Source: Leishmania mexicana MHOM/GT/2001/U1103 (Eukaryota > Euglenozoa > Kinetoplastea > Trypanosomatida > Trypanosomatidae). From it: 64,000 nucleotides of DNA. The notes under the pieces were generated by a model that was not told the origin of the DNA, ran no database searches, and was given only the letters and a program-made list of their open reading frames with translations. The stretch lies in assembly GCF_000234665.1 (NCBI RefSeq), contig NC_018324.1:1422942-1486941 (forward strand), written 5' to 3'. The stretch's first letter is position 1. Each line of letters starts with the position of its first letter. Position numbers and translations under genes: made by a program. Positions 60,301 to 64,000 of the stretch are shown here, piece by piece.

Positions 60301-61679
60301 TGCGCCTGGCCGACTGCCCTCCCCCCATTATCCGCACGACAGACGCCACCGCTTCCGCCCCTCCCCCCTTCCCCGAGCAGAGCCCTGGCTGGGGCTCGCT
60401 TGGATCAAGATGTGTAGCTCACCCGAGTGTCTCTCGGATGCTGATCGCGCTGCATGTATGCGAGGGAAGGGATGAGGAAGGAAAAGAAGAGCCCGCTAGG
60501 CGCACGGCCCCGATTCGACGGCAGGATGGTTCGTCCAAGACGCCTAGGAGCTAGCGGGAGTGCGACAGAGGCAGGGTGAAGGGCGGCTGCACAGGTCTAC
60601 GAATTTGTTTGCTCGCGGTGGCGTGGGGACGTAAAAAAAAAGGAATCAAATATTTTTTTTCTTGCTCTCTCCCCCTCTGCGCGGTGGTCTCGGCGCCTGC
60701 ATGCGTATGTGTATGTGTGTGTGCGTTTCTACATGTATATCTGTGTTTATAATATCTTGTTCCACTGCATATGTGTCAGCTGGTGTGTGGGTGTATGTGG
60801 CAGCGGATGCCGCTGTGTTTTCTTTGATGTCTTATTTTGTTACTGTTTTTGTTCGGCTCCGCTCCCCCCCCTTTGCCTCCTCCCTTCCCTTGCTTGTATT
60901 CCCCCTTATTTTCCCTTTTTTTGTTGTTGCGGGCTGGCTTATGTTGTCGCTGGTATTTTGATCCGTATTTTTTCTTTTTGAGTGGGTACCCATGTGGCGT
61001 TATCTTCTCACACCCACTCATTTCTCTTTTCTCGTGCTCGCACAAGGGAGAGCAGCTGAGGGGAGGTCGGGGGGGGGGAGGAAGCGGTGAATGGTAAACG
61101 GAAAAGAAAACGAAGAGGCAGTCGGATGCGAGAAGTCACAGCCGGCTGGTCGAATTGGTGGCTCCCTACCCTTCACGACAAAAAAGGACAAGAAACAGTG
61201 TTTTGAACCCGCTTCCCTCCCCCCCAGGAGCACGCAGATATACACATATACAGGCACACACAAGGTCGTCTGTCTCTATCTCTCTATTGCACTGCAAAGA
61301 GGCATCGACCCCACCCTTGTCTCCTGTGTTCGTGCTGTGCTGTGGGGTCTCTGCGAGCTTGCACGAGTGAAAAAGAAATGAAAGGGCAGAAAACCACCAT
61401 CCAAGCCATCTGTGCGCGGTCCAAGCTCCGGACCTCTTCTTCCGACTTCGCATGAGAATTTCTCTCAGCCAGGCAAGCCCGCGTCCGCTCAGGTCAGAGG
61501 TTTGTCTCTCCGTCCAGGTGCAGATGCTCTTTGCCGCTTACTGCCTTCTCTCCCATGCTTCGCCTTTTCTCGCGCTCGTATCATCGCCCTTTCTTTGTCC
61601 TCGTCTCCCATTGCCGCTCCCAAGAGGGCCTCTTTCTTTTGGTTTTCCTTCTCCTGCCTCCCCACTTCTCTCGACTCCG

Positions 61680-61681
61680 AG
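61680..61681 (+). promoter_or_regulatory. Candidate spliced-leader acceptor for the RGG/coiled-coil gene
   Basis: TTTTCCTTCTCCTGCCTCCC and CACTTCTCTCGACTCCG precede this AG, 41 bases before ATG 61722. It removes the in-frame ATG at 61452 from the mRNA. Confidence 0.55.
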
Positions 61682-61721
61682 AGGTGAATCTAACCTTCGT
61701 GCTTTCGTAAACCTGTGCACA

Positions 61722-63158
61722 ATGCCGGCAACCAAGGCACGCGCTAAGGGACCTGCAGCGGGGACCAAGAAGAAACCGTCCACAGCTGATGGTGCTTTTC
61801 CAAAGATACGCGGCCACGTGGCGGCTGCCGCAACGGCGCCTTCCTCTTTTACTTCACGTGCGAGCGATGCCGGACAGGCGTCTCTTACGCGAGTGTCGGC
61901 ACCTCTCATTGTCGTGCCGGACTCGAGCGCGGATACTGTTAGCGCCGCGGCATCTAAGCTGCGGAACGCCTCAGGCTCGGTGGCCAGTAGCGGCGGCGCG
62001 GCGAGCGCAAAGAAAAAATCCGTTACTGTTCCACGGCCTCCTCTGTCGAAGCTTGCCCGTGGCGGCGGCCGCGGTGGTCGCGGTGGCCGCGGAGGAGGCA
62101 CGGGCGGTGCGGCCGGTGGTGGTTCAAGGCGTGGTGGTGCATCGCGCGGCACTTCTGTCACCTCGCGAGGAACACGGTCTACGTCCAAGACACGTCGCTC
62201 CACGACGTCGCATGGTCGAGGTCGAGGTCGCGGCCGCGGTCGCGGCAAGCTCCGCGGAAACAGTGGGCGGCAGCGGCATCAGCTACAGGTTATTGCCGCC
62301 AGCATAGAAACTCTGAAGGAGCAGGAGCAGGCGCTGCGACACAGTGTAGAGGTGGAGGAGGAGCTCGAGCTTGAAAGCTATAGCCCCATCTACAATGTGC
62401 TGCTGATGGAGATGGTGCGGGGCCAGGTGGAGCAGGTGAACCGCCGGCAGCGAAAGCTGAACGAAATGCTAGAGGCCTTCAAGGAGGAAGGCCTGCTTGG
62501 CGGCAGCGGCATTGGGCTGCAGGACGAGCGACAGATCGACGCCCTCGTGAAGCGGCTGCGCGCGCGGCTGCATACCGACGAAGCCTCGGAGCTGGAGACA
62601 CTCAAAACAAACAACAACAACCTCAAGCATAGCCTCGATGAAGTCACACTGGCCATGGAGAAGAAAAATAGCGAGATGGAGGTGCTGCGCGCCAACTACG
62701 CACGCAAGCTGGCTCGGTCCGATGTAGAGAACGACGCGGTGCGGGCGAAGGTGGAGGCCGCTCTGCACGCCTCTTCCCTCGATGTAGAGCGCATGAAGCG
62801 GGAACTGAGCCACCGTATCGACATCGCGTGCGCCTCCATCCGCACCCCGCGCTACAACACCTCAATGGAGGCGCTGCGAGAGCTGGTGCAGCAGGTGCAG
62901 GTGGAGGTGCAGCAGCACCACGATGAGCTGACAAGGCTGGTGGTGTCCATTGGCGCAAAGGATACCTTTCTAAGGCATGAGTCGGAGACGATGCACTCGA
63001 ATCTACCTTCAGCGTACCGAACCGAACTGCGAAAGATGGAAAAGGATCAGCTGCTGAACCTGCTAGACGTGCTTAGCTTTCAAGAGGGTGTGGTGGATAC
63101 TGTCGGCAAGGCAATCTACATCATTACAGAGGCGCAGCACAAGACGGCTGTTGTGTAG
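61722..63158 (+). CDS. RGG-box and coiled-coil protein, 478 aa, unknown function
   Basis: No family recognised. Residues 1-110 are basic and Ala/Ser-rich (MPATKARAKGPAAGTKKKPS). Residues about 112-187 form an RGG-type box (GGGRGGRGGRGGGTGG, then GRGRGRGRGRGKLRGN). From about 190 to 470 the chain is helical and charged: QVIAASIETLKEQEQALRHS, VEEELELESYSPIYNVLLME, EQVNRRQRKLNEMLEAFKEE, LETLKTNNNNLKHSLDEVTL, and a final helix RKMEKDQLLNLLDVLSFQEG. RGG boxes bind RNA or G-rich nucleic acid and are methylated by PRMTs; coiled coils would make it a dimer or scaffold. The combination suggests an RNA-linked or kinetochore/cytoskeletal scaffold, but this is inference. Start 61722 (CACAATGCC) follows the acceptor at 61680-61681. 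Confidence 0.82.
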   Translation: MPATKARAKGPAAGTKKKPSTADGAFPKIRGHVAAAATAPSSFTSRASDAGQASLTRVSAPLIVVPDSSADTVSAAASKLRNASGSVASSGGAASAKKKSVTVPRPPLSKLARGGGRGGRGGRGGGTGGAAGGGSRRGGASRGTSVTSRGTRSTSKTRRSTTSHGRGRGRGRGRGKLRGNSGRQRHQLQVIAASIETLKEQEQALRHSVEVEEELELESYSPIYNVLLMEMVRGQVEQVNRRQRKLNEMLEAFKEEGLLGGSGIGLQDERQIDALVKRLRARLHTDEASELETLKTNNNNLKHSLDEVTLAMEKKNSEMEVLRANYARKLARSDVENDAVRAKVEAALHASSLDVERMKRELSHRIDIACASIRTPRYNTSMEALRELVQQVQVEVQQHHDELTRLVVSIGAKDTFLRHESETMHSNLPSAYRTELRKMEKDQLLNLLDVLSFQEGVVDTVGKAIYIITEAQHKTAVV

Positions 63159-64000
63159 GAACAGCTAGGGTGACTGTGCCGTTCAAGCGCGAGCACCTGC
63201 GCCGTCTCCTCGAGTCTGTGTGTTGGGGCAGTGGTGATAGCCGCTCCTTCGGTGACCTCCGCGCACTCTGCGAAGCGCTTCTATTTGTTCTTCACATCTG
63301 GGGAGCTTCCAGCAGCCTTCAGGATGCCTGCAAGAGTGACAGGCCTGTGTGCGCGTGTTGGTCGGGAGGGCAGAAGGAAACACCACCATCTTTCATGGTG
63401 ACCCTGTGATTTGCCCTCTTTTGTGGGTGCTTCCATTCCGTCTCTGTGTCTGCATTCGTCTTGTCCGGTGTGCTGACTTGCGAGTTGCCAAGTAACAAGC
63501 ATCTTGACAGCCGCAATGCGCTTTTTTGGAATCATCCCCTTTTTTTTCACATGCTGCTCTCGGTTTCCGTTTGTGTGTATGTGTGGCGTGCAGACCTTTC
63601 CCCCGTCCTCGGCGTGCAGCACCACGGCGGGATGCAGGGGCACGCACGAAGGCATAGGCACGAGGCACGGTAGAGAGGCGCAGTCTGGGGGAGGGGAGTG
63701 GGGATCTCGCCCACACCCCTCGGTCCCTCCCTCCACCGGTCCCTGTGCTCTTTTTGTCTCCTGTTCTCCTTGAACGCCTTCTCCGTTTCTTAGGGCTGCT
63801 TTTCTTTTCGTCATGCCATGTAAACTAGCGCAGTGCCGATGTGTGCTGCGACGGCTTTTTCTTCTTGTGCTCTTGTCACCAAGCCTGTGTTAATGCAGGG
63901 AAGAGCGTGCAGGAGAGGCACCCGCGCGCACACACCCACCCAACCACCCACCCCCACACACACACACAGTGGCGTCCTTCGCAGCGCCTGAGTGCCCACT
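63159..64000 (+). other. 3'UTR/intergenic sequence to the window end
   Basis: About 0.84 kb after the RGG protein gene, with a (CA)n run near 63952-63968. Nothing coding is seen. Confidence 0.6.

Larger units (their letters stand above)
58556..61721 (+). other. Intergenic region with possible retroelement remnant
   Basis: About 3.2 kb. T/C-rich spacer to about 59640; a GC-rich, coding-like but broken stretch from about 59690 to 60550 (see separate entry); then T-rich spacer with G runs near 61069. The next gene's frame is open from an ATG at 61452, but that part is upstream of a strong acceptor (AG 61680-61681) and reads like spacer. Confidence 0.55.

Noticed and set aside
61452..61721. Upstream in-frame ATG of the RGG protein (90 more residues)
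   Set aside because: The strong acceptor at 61680-61681 lies downstream, and the extension reads as T/C-rich spacer.
1..64000. tRNA, rRNA, snoRNA clusters or CRISPR-like arrays
   Set aside because: I looked for B-box-like GGTTCGA motifs, cloverleaf-like arms and regularly spaced repeats and saw none convincing; a covariance-model scan would be needed to exclude small ncRNAs.

Overview
The window looks like a piece of a Leishmania chromosome. The evidence is GC-rich intronless genes all on one strand, long UTR-like spacers full of polypyrimidine tracts, (CA)n, (TG)n and (TA)n runs, and genes that start just after tract-plus-AG spliced-leader acceptors. The gene order (MORN protein, CH/coiled-coil protein, two GCVT copies, RING protein, glycyl-tRNA synthetase, Snf7, HAP2, LRR protein, eIF3i, MAM33-like protein, S-adenosylhomocysteine hydrolase, telomerase RT) fits, from memory, the end part of Leishmania chromosome 36. 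The species is not resolved. All 18 protein loci called with reasonable confidence lie on the + strand, as in one polycistronic transcription unit. I saw no strand switch, no tRNA/rRNA gene and no CRISPR array.

Layout: 0.9-1.9 kb MORN-repeat protein; 4.4-7.3 kb protein with an N-terminal CH-like domain and coiled coils; 8.3-9.4 and 12.4-13.5 kb two nearly identical 377-aa glycine-cleavage T-proteins whose similarity stops at the CDS edges; about 14.2-14.75 kb a SIDER2-like degenerate retroposon in the probable 3'UTR of the second copy; 15.9-16.3 kb small coiled-coil protein; 18.0-18.9 kb double-RING protein with an MGCCCC N-terminus; 22.8-24.6 kb glycyl-tRNA synthetase; 27.1-27.7 kb Snf7/CHMP4 ESCRT-III subunit; 30.8-33.6 kb HAP2/GCS1 gamete fusogen; 34.8-37.4 kb LRR protein resembling CEP78; 38.0-39.1 kb eIF3i; 40.6-41.7 kb mitochondrial MAM33/p22-like protein; 42.6-43.5 kb unknown; 44.4-45.7 kb S-adenosylhomocysteine hydrolase; 48.5-48.9 kb small membrane protein; 49.8-54.2 kb telomerase reverse transcriptase; 55.3-58.6 kb large Ser/Thr-rich protein; about 59.7-60.3 kb a possible zinc-finger remnant of an ingi/DIRE-type retroelement; 61.7-63.2 kb RGG plus coiled-coil protein.

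The most important thing for a user is an assembly fault inside HAP2. The piece between the two 100-N gaps (30655-32283) ends in cloning-vector sequence: a polylinker and a perfect tonB-type terminator hairpin. The 612 bases before the vector junction are repeated exactly after the second gap. The gene is therefore split and partly duplicated in this sequence but is probably a single intact gene of about 669 codons in the organism.

As is usual in trypanosomatids, neighbouring genes are not one pathway. GCVT (one-carbon/glycine), AdoHcy hydrolase (methyl cycle), GlyRS and eIF3i (translation), Snf7 (membrane scission), HAP2 (gamete fusion) and TERT (telomeres) share transcription only. Control is expected through trans-splicing, UTRs and mRNA decay.
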